Below, in pieces: positions 1 to 10,409 of a DNA stretch of 64,000 nucleotides (position 1 is its first letter; each line of letters opens with the position of its first letter). The stretch is from Molossus alvarezi. Its lineage: Eukaryota; Chordata; Mammalia; Chiroptera; Molossidae. The stretch is taken from positions 106,409,890-106,473,889 of the forward strand of contig CM073889.1 of the NCBI GenBank assembly GCA_037176705.1, written 5' to 3'. The translations under genes were made by a program, and so were the position numbers. The notes under the pieces were generated by a model, which was not told where the DNA came from, did no database searches, and saw only the letters and a list, made by a program, of their open reading frames with translations.

Positions 1-200
1 AGCCAGGCAGAAGAAAATTTTATTAACCTGTTCATTAGTCAATGAACATGGGGCCCCAGTAGGTATACAGTTGTCTGCTAGAAGCTGTGGGAAATCCACA
101 TGCAAGATAAGGAGTGGTGTCACTGCTCATGAAGGCTTAGATGGCTATTTTCCTTCTGCTGCATGGGGAAGCCATTCAGTCTGCCATACTTTTATAAGAT

Positions 201-769
201 ATGGACCATGAAACACCAGTACACTTCACCTCCGGTAACACTATGGTAAACAAAGGGAAAAAGGAAGAAGCAGCATTGAAACCTCTAGCAATTACTAATC
301 CTTCAAGGCTAAAAACAGTCTCCACAGAGTCATCTGAATCCAGTCCAGTTGTTAGACAAAAACATCTCACAGTGCACACATTTTCAGGAGATAGTTAACC
401 ATGTCTAAAAAAGGGGGTCTCTTTAAACAAAGGCAGTAGAATGCTGAACTTTCTGCCGTGGTCAGCTCTCCAGTAGTGTATGTGATGAATTCAAACTGTC
501 CTGTCACCCTTTCTTTAAGAGATAGTAATGAGAAGTTTGGGGTTTCTTTTCTTAAATTTTCATCACCTCTCTTAGAGACAAAAATGTGGTTTCCCCTTAC
601 AAATGACGATGTAAAAGTGTATAAGTCAAGTAGACCATTCGTACCCTACCAGATCATCAGTACTAATGGTCATGAGACTTGGAAGCCGGACAGTGACCCC
701 AGCACATGCTATCTTTTTGGAAACATTTACCAGAGTAGCCTGGAACCTGTGAGGTTAGAGATCATTTAA
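201..769 (+). pseudogene. Possible decayed coding relic (two adjacent open frames), unidentified
   Basis: Two frames open one after the other on the plus strand. The first runs from the ATG at 201 to a stop ending at 398. The second, one base out of phase, starts at an ATG at 401, is cut by TAG at 437-439, then stays open from 440 to the stop ending at 769. The residue composition is mixed and protein-like (for example the stretch WKPDSDPSTCYLFGN near 690-735) rather than low-complexity. A frameshift between two frames plus one internal stop would fit a processed pseudogene or a dead exon. I do not recognise the family, and see neither a clear poly(A) tail nor splice sites. Chance open frames are an equal or better explanation. 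Confidence 0.18.
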
Positions 770-2915
770 GAAGTAATCTTATATGGCAAGAAAGCCAGCT
801 TGGAATTCTCCTGCAAAAATAAGCAAAATCAAAGGTCATGGCTATAAAATGTCCAAAGCACTCCATGAGAATATTGCAATCGTAAAGAAACTCCCTGATA
901 GGAGGGTGACATGAAACATTGGATCTATCCAAATTTTTGACAGTTCATCACAGCTATGTTAAGTGATATTGAGGTTAGAAGCTTTCATTCTGTTATTAAG
1001 CCCTTGCTCTAGGAAACTTTGGCAGATCGATAATTTATGTATTTCCTATGTAACGAAGCAAAGCATCGTATCAGCCTTCTCCCGTTGCCTTCCCATCAGC
1101 TAAGAGCCAGGTGACAGACAATGCCACAGTTTCCTGGGCACTGGCAGAATCAAGTGTTGCTCTACCCAGTGCCCTTCAGTAAACTCCTCATCCTCCCTTA
1201 GGTATTAGCCAGTCAGGGGAACAGTAACCAAAGTGTTTCATTTGCTAACTTCTGCACTCATTTGGTTTATTTCGAACACTTTATTTACAATAACATGTAT
1301 TATCACCTCTTCATTTTTCTTCCATATCCAGAAGACCTGCCTGAAAGAGCGCTCTCATCCGGATACTATGGGAGCATCCCTTTGCGGCCCCTCCCCGGGG
1401 GGTTCCTGGTATTTTAACCCAATAGCGTGTAATAGAGATGTGTTTCCTAACACACACTTTCTAAATGCTATTTCCTACTAGTGTGCAGGGAGAAGCCAGG
1501 CTGACAGTATTTCTACTCATCTTTTAAGTTACTGAAAGGTGATTATGTAGCATATGGCTGTTAAGTTTAACTCTAGTGGGGTGGGGAACAGAGCGGGGTA
1601 GAGGCCCTGGCCATGAGCGCTCAGGAAGCTGGAACAGCGCCACCTGGAGCCAGGAGGCCAGTGGGCCGGATGTGCACAGCTCCCTGGGGGAGGGGGAAAG
1701 GAGCCAGAGCAGCTTAAATGGTCAAAGAATCAAATGTAAAGTGAGCTGCAAGGGTCAGATCTGGATTGAAGCCCAAATTCTGAGTCTCCGCATCCGTCCG
1801 GGGATAAACTTGGCTCCTAATCAGGGCTGACAATTAGGCCGTACAGTTAATATTTTTACAGCTGTTTTATTAATAACACATACAGAGCATCCAGCCAGGA
1901 TTTGTTGGAGACACCTCAGGAAAACGAATGATGTAAATAACAGATGGATGTAGAATATTCCTACAAACAGGCATAAAGATATTCCCTTCTTGTTTAAAAA
2001 GAATTTAAATAGACAGATTGTAGATAAACAGGCAGACAGAAAGGGGGAGAGAGAGAGGATTTATGACATTTGAGGTAGTGGCTGCATGCGTTCACGTGGT
2101 GGGTAACCCGGACATAAACACACATGCTCTCTGTATGAAAAGGGAGACTCAAGGCTTTGGCTTCCAGAAAAAATAAATTCCGTGGTGCCAGGGGCCGAGC
2201 GCTGTAGTGTAGGGCCATTGGAAGCAGGTGTGCTGACGTGGCCCCTCGGATACCTCCTCTCACGTCACAGGTCCAGAGAGGACTCCCGTGCCTGCCCCTT
2301 CATGCCCAGCCCAGCCCAGCCTTGACCCACAGGGTGGCCGGGGCTGTTCTTCCTTCTATCTACGTCTGTCAGTCACCCATTCTAAGACCCAATGCCCTCT
2401 TTGCAATTTTGCTCCAAAACTCGGAGCAGTGATGTTTCTGTCTGAAGGGAGAAATAAAAAATTCAAGATCTTCACGTCTTTTGTTTTCCTCCTCCTATTT
2501 TCCTGCACTGCGTTTTCACGTGCCTGCTGCACTGTGCTCCTACCATACTTCGCAACCAGATGGCTCAGGGAAGAGGAACAAAGGCCACTAAAAAGTGGGC
2601 GGGGAGAAAAGGCAGAAGAAGCAGAAAACTGAAAGTCAGTGTGAAATCAGAGATCGGAGCAAAGCTCAAATACTTTAATTACTGATAACTTTGGACTGAG
2701 AACGGATACTCTTCTGGGAAAGCCTCTGAGTGTACTGTGTGTGTTGGGATGTGTGTGCACATCCCTGGTCATTTATTTCACGGACAGGGATCAAAGCCAG
2801 AATCCTATTTTCTTGGGTTCATCTTCATGTTTCCTGACGTGTCAAAAGTGATGTGGCATGAGAAGGGCCGAGGTGGGCACTGAGCGTGAACCCCTGCACC
2901 CTGGGAGGCTTGTGG
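770..2915. other. No gene recognised; unannotated sequence
   Basis: I see no gene, RNA or clearly named repeat here. Short open frames at 1233-1481, 1576-1830 and 2238-2632 have no motif I recognise, and the opposite strand gives equally good frames. Local G+C is raised around 1590-1700 and 2220-2340 without a dense CpG run. Confidence 0.5.
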
Positions 2916-2919
2916 CGGA

Positions 2920-3115
2920 GTTAGAAGGGCTCAGGAGTCGGACACCTGCCTTTTCACAGCAGAGTGACCTTGGACAAGTCACCTCTTTTCTCGCACTCTT
3001 AGTTTCCTCCTCAGGAAAGAGCTACCTCCAAGGGATATTGTGAGTGTTAACTGGGTTAACAACTTACACATGGGAAAGCGCTGTACGAAAGCACGTGTTA
3101 TCCGGCAGTATTACA
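2920..3115 (+). repeat. MIR SINE, old copy
   Basis: The order of blocks follows the mammalian-wide MIR consensus: a tRNA-like 'gtcggacacctgcc' region, the core 'gtgaccttggacaagtcacct', then 'agtttcctcctcaggaaa', 'gtgagtgttaactgggttaa' and the tail 'gggaaagcgctgtacgaaag'. It is diverged and has no visible TSD, as expected for the family. Confidence 0.75.
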
Positions 3116-4160
3116 GCTTCTCTCAGAACTGCCGAGTGGCCAGGAGTCGTCTTCAGTGCTGTCCTTAGACCCTCCACTCTGCGTTACGCTGTTCTTAGAC
3201 CCCGCCTCAAAGTGCCCTCCACCATTGCGCTTCCTTTCCCCTGCCCCTCAGCTGAACTTACTATTTGTGCACCATGGGAAATCGTTAGATTACAGGATGA
3301 CCTAATTGTGACTTAAGTTCTTAACTACTTTGTATATGAGCCATAGGAAGATTTCATTTTCAGTCAAGAATTTCTGTAGATACAGTGCCTTGAAAATGAA
3401 ATGACTATCTAATGGTGAACTTTCATGCAGGCTGATGGGACTCAATAGCTTTAGAAAGGAAACAGCTGTTGTTGTCTGAGTCAGGCTCCACGCAGAGGCT
3501 TATTCTGACTCCTTGCAAAGCCAGGCCAGAATCCATGCACCTGTGGGGTTACCCACTCGGGGAGGAAGAAGTCTTCACGTGGGGTAATGTAAGTGTTCCT
3601 ACTGGAGTCTCGTCTGTCCCTTCACACCCTCCAGGTGGGCAAAGGTTTTCTGCTCAGTGCAGTGTGCAGTTACATTTCTCTTCCCAGCCTCAGCCAGGGT
3701 GCAGACCCTTGTGAAAAAGGCTTGATATTTCCATTACATACAAAACCACATCCACAGCTTTTGCTTTCTCCAATGTCAAGAAAACTCTGGAAGACAGTGA
3801 GGAGAATTTGACTTATAGATAAGTAAAACAAAATGCAAAGAAATAAAGCAACTAGTGTTCTCATCTCCCCAGGCCTAGCAGGTGCTGGGAGTACACAGTG
3901 CGCCTGCCCTGGTCCGAAGGAAGCGGAGTGGGCAGTCATCGTCCTCCACACGGGAATCTAGGCGAAGACTTGTGCCCGTCTTTACCATGGGCCCAGCTGC
4001 TAAGTGATGCTCAAAATCTCACCGGTTTGGCAGTTAGTTGTAAGAAAAATTCAGAAGGACTTGTGAGAACAATTGAGAAGGACATAGTTCTGAACATCCC
4101 CAAGATTGCTTAATCTCTTCAGTCCTTTTCAAACAGCGTCATGGTTGCCTACATGGAGGG
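3116..4160. other. No gene recognised; unannotated sequence
   Basis: No coding frame with a recognisable motif and no RNA gene. The stretch near 3850-3920 has the flavour of the 3' portion of an old LINE but is too diverged to name. Confidence 0.45.
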
Positions 4161-4164
4161 CTGT

Positions 4165-4258
4165 CGGACTGTTCAGCGAGATGATGCATGGGAAGCAATC
4201 GGCACGGTGCCCGGAAGGGTAGCAAGTGCTGAAACGCCGTGTTCAGTATTATCATTAA
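4165..4258 (+). repeat. MIR 3' end fragment
   Basis: The sequence 'gagatgatgcatgggaagca', then 'cggcacggtgcccgg', then 'agcaagtgctgaaa', ending in 'attatcatta', follows the 3' half of the MIR/MIRb consensus. The 5' half is missing or too diverged. Confidence 0.6.
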
Positions 4259-4289
4259 AGACTCCATGAGCATGGCCCTGCCATCTCTT

Positions 4290-4870
4290 GGATCATAGAA
4301 TAGTAGAGCTGGATGGGAACTTAGAGGAGTGGTTTATGAATCTTTCAACCAAAATCCCTAGTAAGAAATGAACTGTATTGTATAACCTCATACAGAAAAA
4401 CAAATGTCACTTGCCAGTAAAGTGAAATTATTTGAACATTTTTCAAAAATTGTTAAAAACCGGGGCTTGCTTGTGATAGCTTCCAATGTTCGTCTCTGTA
4501 TATTGTTTCATTTTTTTAAAAATGTGATAAACATATTGTAGAGAAGCAAAATCAGTTTAAATACACATACTGTTGAAATGGAAATTTCATGAAACAGGGC
4601 GCATGCTTGCTACCTGCAACACACTCTGATATTTTCTCTTTGGTGTGGTTCTGTGTTTTCTTTTTCTTTTTCCATGTTGGTTGTGACCCAATACATTGTT
4701 TTTAAAACCTAATGGATCACTGTTGATAGTTTGAAAACACTGATAGAAATAAATTACTTATTTTACAGATAAAGAAGTAAGATCATTGTGGCTTGTCCAG
4801 TATCCCTAGGGGCAAATTGGGGCCCTGAACCCGGGTTTCTGGGCTCCCAGTTCGAGAAACTTAGTCACTG
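4290..4870 (+). repeat. Ancient mammalian repeat split by a hAT insertion
   Basis: The left piece (about 4290-4326) reads 'tcatagaatagtagagctgg' and then 'gggaacttagag'. The right piece (about 4743-4870) continues with 'ttattttacagataaagaag' and then 'gaacccgggtttctgggctc'. In other mammalian genomes these two blocks sit side by side in one common old repeat. The 416 bp between them are the DNA transposon described separately. I do not give a family name. Confidence 0.5.
4327..4742 (-). mobile_element. Non-autonomous hAT (Charlie-type) DNA transposon
   Basis: The ends form imperfect terminal inverted repeats. The left end reads gagtggtttatga. The right end, reverse-complemented, reads cagtgttttcaaac, close to the hAT-Charlie terminus 'cagtg-ttctcaaac'. 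The right-hand part reverse-complemented gives 'cagtgatccattagg' and then 'gggtcacaaccaac', as in a common mammalian MITE of this group. A degraded 8-bp target duplication (cttagagg / gatagaaa, about half matching) is possible. There is no transposase frame. Orientation is taken from the better-preserved end. Confidence 0.55.
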
Positions 4871-5067
4871 ATAGGTGTCAGGCGACAGAGCCCTGCCTGT
4901 GATGTTTTTGGTCCTGAATATCTGGATCAAGGTTCTCTGTGTTTCGTTGCCACTCAAGGGCAGCCCAAGAGACATGCACGGGTCATTCTGAACACACTCG
5001 AAAAGTTCCCAGATCTGAAGAAAGATCTGTTTTCCACACTGCACTGGCAACTCAGTCGGAAAGTTAC

Positions 5068-5195
5068 TTGAATGTTTTTCAAAAATTGTTTATGGATTTG
5101 AAAACTGTTTGGAGTTTGTGATTGCTTCTGTTGTTTGCCTCTTTGTATCATCTCATTTTTAAAAATTTAATAAACACTTTGCAGAGGAGCAAAAT
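5068..5195 (+). repeat. Second copy of the repeat unit seen at 4430-4553
   Basis: This stretch aligns by eye to 4430-4553. Shared blocks are 'tttttcaaaaattgtt', 'cttgtgatagcttc' against 'gtttgtgattgcttc', then 'cattttt.taaaaat', 'ataaaca.att/ctt' and 'gcaga/gag.agcaaaat'. Both copies are on the plus strand about 640 bp apart. They are either two insertions of one DNA-transposon family or a local duplication. Confidence 0.55.
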
Positions 5196-5297
5196 AATTG
5201 GTCCCACACTTGTGGGTTCCCAGATTTGTTTTACATGTGTACACAATACAGCGTAACTCAAAACATGTTCGAGCCCAGTGCGTCACCTCGTCTCGGA

Positions 5298-5319
5298 TGC
5301 TGTGGTCGAGACCACAGCA
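5298..5319. promoter_or_regulatory. Perfect inverted repeat with paired RUNX-type cores
   Basis: The left arm TGCTGTGGTC and right arm GACCACAGCA are exact reverse complements separated by GA. Each arm contains TGTGGT/ACCACA, the core recognised by RUNX-family factors (established knowledge). That the site is bound is only inference. Confidence 0.4.
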
Positions 5320-6295
5320 CAACCCAAGGGAGCACCCGCGGCCCAAACCCCACCACTCACAGCCTGTGACAGCTCCCTCGGCAGGCTGCAGACTCAGGCT
5401 GGGGCCCATTAGCGTTGCAGACTTTGCCCAATTTGTGCCACCGAAGGAGGTAGCCGCCGCTCTAGGTTGGCAGGGGCATCTCCGCCCAGGTCCTGTCACG
5501 GCCCAAGCCCAGTCCCACAGAGAGCTGCCGCGGTTCGTCTTGGGCCCGACTGCGAAGCAAGTGAAGGTGGGCTTCTCTCTGCTCCTTCTCTCTGGCTCCG
5601 CCAGGACCTTCTTTCTCTCTCCTGTGGACCAGACAAACCCGATTTTCACTGGAACGGCACTGAAGGTCCCCTGAAGGACAAAATGGCTTTTCTTTTTGTC
5701 CAAAATCCTGCCAGCCCAGTGTCGCTGTTTCCATGCACCTCCAAAACAGTTTTAAAACGAAGAAAGCAGTAATTTGGTTATGATTACAATACCTAGAAGG
5801 TTCCATTTCAGCCATGATTAGACGCTGAGTCTCATAAATAGAGCCAAATTGGTTTAGTAGTTTATTTGCTCCAAATTCCTACCTGATTGATTGTCTTAAC
5901 TCCCAGCCAGAGTTATGCAAATATAGACACCATGTGAGTGGTCTGACCAACACCTGTCCCTTCCATGTCACTGTGAACCCTTTCTCATTCATCACCCACG
6001 GGGTAGAGATTAAGTCTAGTGTCTCCCTCCGAACCGAGCCTTTACCATCTGTTCTGTGACACAGGGACTGCCACTCTGCAAAGTGCGTTTCCCTTCGCTC
6101 CAGGTCGCTTCAGCCTGCAGGAGGAGTACGGGAGGGGAGCCAGGAACAGGGGAGGAGGGACTTCTTCCTTCTGGACACGCGCTGTTCCAACAGCATTGTC
6201 CCAGTGATGGCGCCTGACCGCTCAGCACCCCCAGGACCAGCCACCTCCTGTCCCCCAGGAACTGCAGCATTGAGGCAGCCGCCCTTCCCGCAGGT
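5320..6295. other. No gene recognised; moderately GC-rich sequence
   Basis: From 5250 to 5650 both strands carry long open frames (up to 178 codons on the minus strand, 5167-5703). They follow from the G+C content and have no motif. A perfect POU octamer ATGCAAAT lies at 5915-5922. No RNA gene or named repeat is seen. Confidence 0.45.
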
Positions 6296-6298
6296 CCG

Positions 6299-6565
6299 TG
6301 CCCTCCCCCTGCACCCCTGCCCCCGCACCCCTCCCCTGCCCCCGTCCTCCCCGCACCCCTCCCCCCGCACCCATCCTCCCGCACCCCTCCTCCGCGCACC
6401 CCTGCCCCCGCACCCATCCTCCCCACACTCCTCCTCCCCGCACAGGTCCTCCCCGTACCCCTTCCCCCGCAGCCGTCCTCCCTGCACTCCTCTCCCCCGC
6501 ACCCCTGCCCCTGCCCCCCGCTCTCCGCACCCCTGCCCCCGCACCCCTCCCCTGCACCGCCCGCG
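6299..6565. repeat. C-rich minisatellite
   Basis: The plus strand is a run of irregular units around 'cccctgcccccgcacccctcc', interleaved with 'gtcctccccgcac' and similar variants, over roughly 267 bp. It is nearly free of A and strongly strand-asymmetric. The long open frames that cross it on both strands encode only Pro/Ser/His/Arg or Gly/Arg/Ala repeats and are not genes. The G-rich minus strand has many runs of three or more G. Confidence 0.85.
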
Positions 6566-8270
6566 CTCTGGCAGTGTTCCCTTTCCGTTCTTTCGCCCTG
6601 TGCGTCCCCCTGTTCAGTCTCCCCGTTGAAATACGTAACGTGGTTCTGTTTTCCTCACGGACCCTGATCACAGTGTTCCCGGAGCAGGGCAGGGAAGGGG
6701 CGCTGCAGGCCGGGGAGTGGGGTGGTCCTGCCCGGCTCCCCTGCAGCGCTGGCGCCGCTCACGAACCGACCGCTGTGTTCACCGCATCAGCGCACCTTGG
6801 TTCATTGTGGCGAAGCGTGGAAACGTGTCTATTAGCTCTGTCTTGGGGGACCGAGTGCCGGCTGAACTTGGCCTTCACGTTAGCAGAGTGATGGCGGTGG
6901 TGTTGCTGATGGCAGTTGGTGACTGTTTCAGGGACAGTGGGGTGAGAGCTGCTTGGAATGACTGGGGGACTTGCAGAAGGGCAATGCCAAGGTCAGAGTT
7001 AGCCTCTCAGCTGCAATGACGTCAGAAACAACTCGGGAGCTTTTACTGAGGTGGCTCTCAGACGTTCTAACAGCCCCAGAGCGGAACTCATTCAACATCA
7101 GACTCAGAATTCAATTTTGCTGTTTGCAAAATTACACAGACTCAGCACCATACCTCTTATGTGAAAGTCAAGGCACTGACTGGGAAGAAGTGGGACCCTG
7201 ACCTTTGGATGGGACCTCTGGGTCAACTGAGCCACAGCTGAGCATCTCGAATCCTCTGAGTCTCCCTTCCAAGTGGAAGCAGCCACCTTGCAAGAGGAAG
7301 TATAGTCTCAAGACTTACCCCAGCCACCATTTATTGTTCCTAGACCTTTAACTAGGACCATCTGAGCAAGTTCCAGGGGGGACAAATGCAGAGTCTGATA
7401 TGGGAGGAGATAACTTATACTTTTTTTTTTTAAAGGAAGAGTTTGTTCATTTATAATGGGAATAATTTCTAAGAGTGTTAGACCAAAGATGGCAAGCATA
7501 ACATTGGATTGAGCTGAATTTATTGATCTGAATGCACTTACCAGAGACTTGGATTTGCTGTAATTGCCCACTTTCCTCTTACTTCTCACCCACCTTCAAG
7601 TCTCCCCAACTATCACCTCTGTCTGGTCTTGTTCCTCAACTCACCAAAGACAATCAGCCCTTCCCTTGCTCTACCTACTCCGTGTTACCATTTCCTTTAT
7701 CTCTTTCTCTTTCTCCTCCTCCTCCTCCCCTTCCCTCTCCTTTAAAAATTAAACAATAGTGTTAGTGATGAACCTGTATCAAAAGAAAGGAAGTTCATAA
7801 ATTCCAAAGAAAATTAAACAAAAATAAGAGTCTATGTTGTCAAGTTCTGAGTGTAATTCATGTAGCCTAAACTCCCCTCTGATTTTCCACTACAATTTCC
7901 ATTCATTTATTCTCATGTAGTTAGGACCTCAGGTCTGAGCTCTTTCATAAATGGGGCACCTGAGGCCTAGAAATGTTAAATCATCTTCCTGGTGCCATTT
8001 CTATTGTCCCCTGTGGTATTTTCCTTCTATTATTTATCATTAAAAATCATATTTTACCTCCAATAGGTACTTGATTTTAATTTATATGTTTGCTTTTTCT
8101 TAACGATCTGGAATACATTCACAATTTCATAGCAAAAATTTTAGGGGAAAACTCATTCAAAGTGGCAAATAACCAACTTCAACGAGAATTTGAAATAGAA
8201 CCCAATTTAAGTTGAGCATTGCTTGAATAATCCTTAAAATAACAATTGAGGAAGGAAACCAGTAATTAGA
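6566..8270. other. No gene recognised; unannotated sequence
   Basis: The GC-rich shoulder of the minisatellite continues to about 6780, then composition returns to average. A pyrimidine-rich patch (CTCCTC units) lies at 7700-7742. No gene motif, RNA or confidently named repeat is seen. Confidence 0.45.
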
Positions 8271-8274
8271 CTAA

Positions 8275-8515
8275 ATGGTTAAGATCACAGATTCTGGGGC
8301 CAGGCTGCCTGGGTTCCATCACAATGCTGTTGCTTCCTCGCTGTGAGACTTTGGGCAGAATGTAAAGAACCTCTCTGAGCCTTGGCTTCTTCATTTGTAA
8401 AACAGTGCCTGTCACATTGTAGTGCTGTGAAAATTAAATGAGCTAATAGATGTAAAGAGTAGAATAGTACTTGGCACGTTGCAAGCTCTATACGTGCCAG
8501 CTTTATTATTAACAG
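8275..8515 (+). repeat. MIR SINE, nearly complete
   Basis: It follows the consensus from end to end: 'ctggggccaggctgcctggg', 'gctgtgagactttgggcaga', 'tctctgagccttggcttctt', 'catttgtaaaacagtgcctg', 'gtgaaaattaaatgagctaa', and the tail 'tacttggcacgttgcaagct'. Confidence 0.85.
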
Positions 8516-8539
8516 CCTTCTGAGGGCTTTTTTTGGGCC

Positions 8540-8675
8540 TGATTTTATATATAGGAAACTAAAACTTAGAGATCTCAACTAACATGCTCCAGCAGCATGG
8601 CCAGTAAATGAAAGAGCTAAGATTCGAAACCGCCTCCATTAGCGTCTACAGTCTGCCTGTTATGCCACATGGTTC
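8540..8675 (-). repeat. MIR SINE 5' part, minus strand
   Basis: Read on the minus strand this is the 5' and core part of MIR. On the plus strand the diagnostic blocks are 'aggaaactaaaacttagaga', 'agcagcatggccagtaaatg' and 'gagctaagattcgaaaccgc', ending at 'gccacatgg'. It lies tail-to-tail with the MIR at 8275-8515. Confidence 0.65.
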
Positions 8676-8797
8676 CCCTTTTAATAATCAAACATACAGA
8701 AATAGATCTACCACATCACAGAACCCACAGATTAAATAACTTCCACTATATAAAAGGTTCATTTATGTAAGGGGCGTTTTTTTGAATTTGAAAGGGA

Positions 8798-9009
8798 TTT
8801 TTTTTTATCCTTACCCGAGGACATTCTTGCACCCATCCTCAGATAAAGCAGGAGGGAGAGAGGGAGGAAGAGAGAGAGAAAAACATAGATGAGAGAGAGA
8901 CACATCAAGTGGTCGCCATCCACACGACCCCAACCAGGGCCGGGGACAAACTGCAACTGAGGCACATGCCCTTAGCGGGAACCGAACCCAGGCCTCTCTG
9001 GCCAGGGCT
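8798..9009 (-). mobile_element. Ves SINE (type A), internally deleted
   Basis: The minus-strand SINE body contains 'agggagagagggaggaagag', 'gacacatcaagtggtcgcca', 'accccaaccagggccgggga' and 'cttagcgggaaccgaaccca'. The tRNA-like head is interrupted: 'cctctctgg' runs straight into 'ccagggc', so about 40 bp of the head (including the A-box region) is missing. The flanks gaaagggattttt and gaaaggcattttt form an imperfect TSD, so the deletion lies within a genuine insertion. Confidence 0.85.
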
Positions 9010-9019
9010 GAAAGGCATT

Positions 9020-9790
9020 TTTTTCATTGCTAAGAGTATAAACAGGTTTAAACAATTTTGTAAAAATGAAAAAATGATTGTGTTCTTGACTACATGGAGG
9101 AAAAGGAAGAGAAAGCGAACAAAATTGCCCTTTCTTTTGGGGGAATCCTTAGACGGGGCCACAAAGCTTCCTGAAGGATTCACGTGATTTTTGATTGGTT
9201 GACGCTCCAGCCTCTACTATTCATCTCACGTTTGAGGGAAAGAGGAAAAAACTCCACCATCCCTCCTAATGTATAACTTATTGTACAAAAAAGAAGTTTT
9301 TAAATGTAATGAATTTTTAATTTTTTTTCATTTAGTTGGTTCTCTGGCTGGGAACAGTGACTGCCAAAGAACCATGCCTAGTATGAACAATAAACATCAA
9401 CAGTCTCTGCTGCATTAATAATTTAAACACAAATAGTCAGACAAAATTATCTGGCAGGCCCCGCAGGTGAATCATACAGAGTTTTAAAGATGCTGGTAGG
9501 TTTAAAACAGGCAGCTTTTAAATGAAAATTTTACCCCAAGTGTGCTGGGAGATGTGCAGAAGAGGCAATGGATTCATCATCCATTCCACCACCACACTGA
9601 TCTTACTGTTTATACTGGGACACATCCCCACTCAAGCCTTCAATAGCATATGCATTATCCATGAGATCACGTTCAAGGCTCTCTGCAAAGTGGCTATTAC
9701 CCCATTTACCCTGAACTGATCTTCATAATGGACATCTGATTGGTTGCACAACCATTCTGACTGGTCAGACTCTGTACCTTTAAAAAAAGT
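9020..9790. other. No gene recognised; AT-rich sequence
   Basis: AT-rich with several homopolymer runs near 9290-9330. Short open frames (for example 9522-9719) lack motifs. No RNA gene seen. Confidence 0.45.
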
Positions 9791-9794
9791 ATTT

Positions 9795-10205
9795 AAAATA
9801 GCATTGTGTTCATTTTCTGCTGCTACAACAAAAAGTTATCACAAGGTTAGTGACTTGAAACAACACACACTTATTATCTAAGAGTTCTATAGGTGAGAAA
9901 CCCAACACGGATCTTTCTGGGTTAAAGCCAAGCTTTGCAGAGCTACACTATGTTTTAGAGGCTGTAAGGAAGAGTTTTCTAGAAGTTGCCCACATTCCTT
10001 GGCCTGTGACACCATTCCTCCGTCTTCAAAGCCAGCACAAGAGATTGAGTCCTTGTCACTTATCACACTTCAAACTTCTCTTCTGCGTCCCTCTTCTACT
10101 TATACGTACCTTCGTGAAGGAATGCAATGGGTCAACCCAGATAATCCAGATCATCAGCTGGTTAGCAAACTTCATTCCCTCTGAAACCTTTGCTAACCAA
10201 GTGGA
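9795..10205 (+). repeat. Old mammalian interspersed repeat, family not named
   Basis: Blocks such as 'tctgctgctacaacaaaaag', 'acttgaaacaacacacactt', 'ttggcctgtgacaccattcc', 'tccgtcttcaaagccagcac' and 'acccagataatccagatcat' occur in this order in a very common mammalian repeat. I recognise the sequence but cannot assign the family with certainty. Confidence 0.5.
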
Positions 10206-10409
10206 GCTCCTTCTTGACCCTCAAGGTAATGCACTTTCTCATTTCTGTGCTTTTTTTCTATTCCTTTCTTTCAGCTAAACCCACATTGTATATCTACTGA
10301 CTACAGAGAAGAAGCAGTAATGAGGTGAAGCAGAAGGGCAAAGGCGCAGGTCCATCTGTCATTTGGATCTCAGTGAGCTTTGAGGAGACCAGAGGTAGAA
10401 GACAGCTTT

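Noticed and set aside
5167..5815. Minus-strand frames of 178 and 117 codons
   Set aside because: GC-rich sequence with overlapping frames on both strands, no domain, no splice context.
6016..6891. Long overlapping open frames (up to 197 codons) on both strands
   Set aside because: They lie across the C-rich minisatellite; the translations are Pro/Ser/His or Gly/Arg/Ala repeats caused by base composition.
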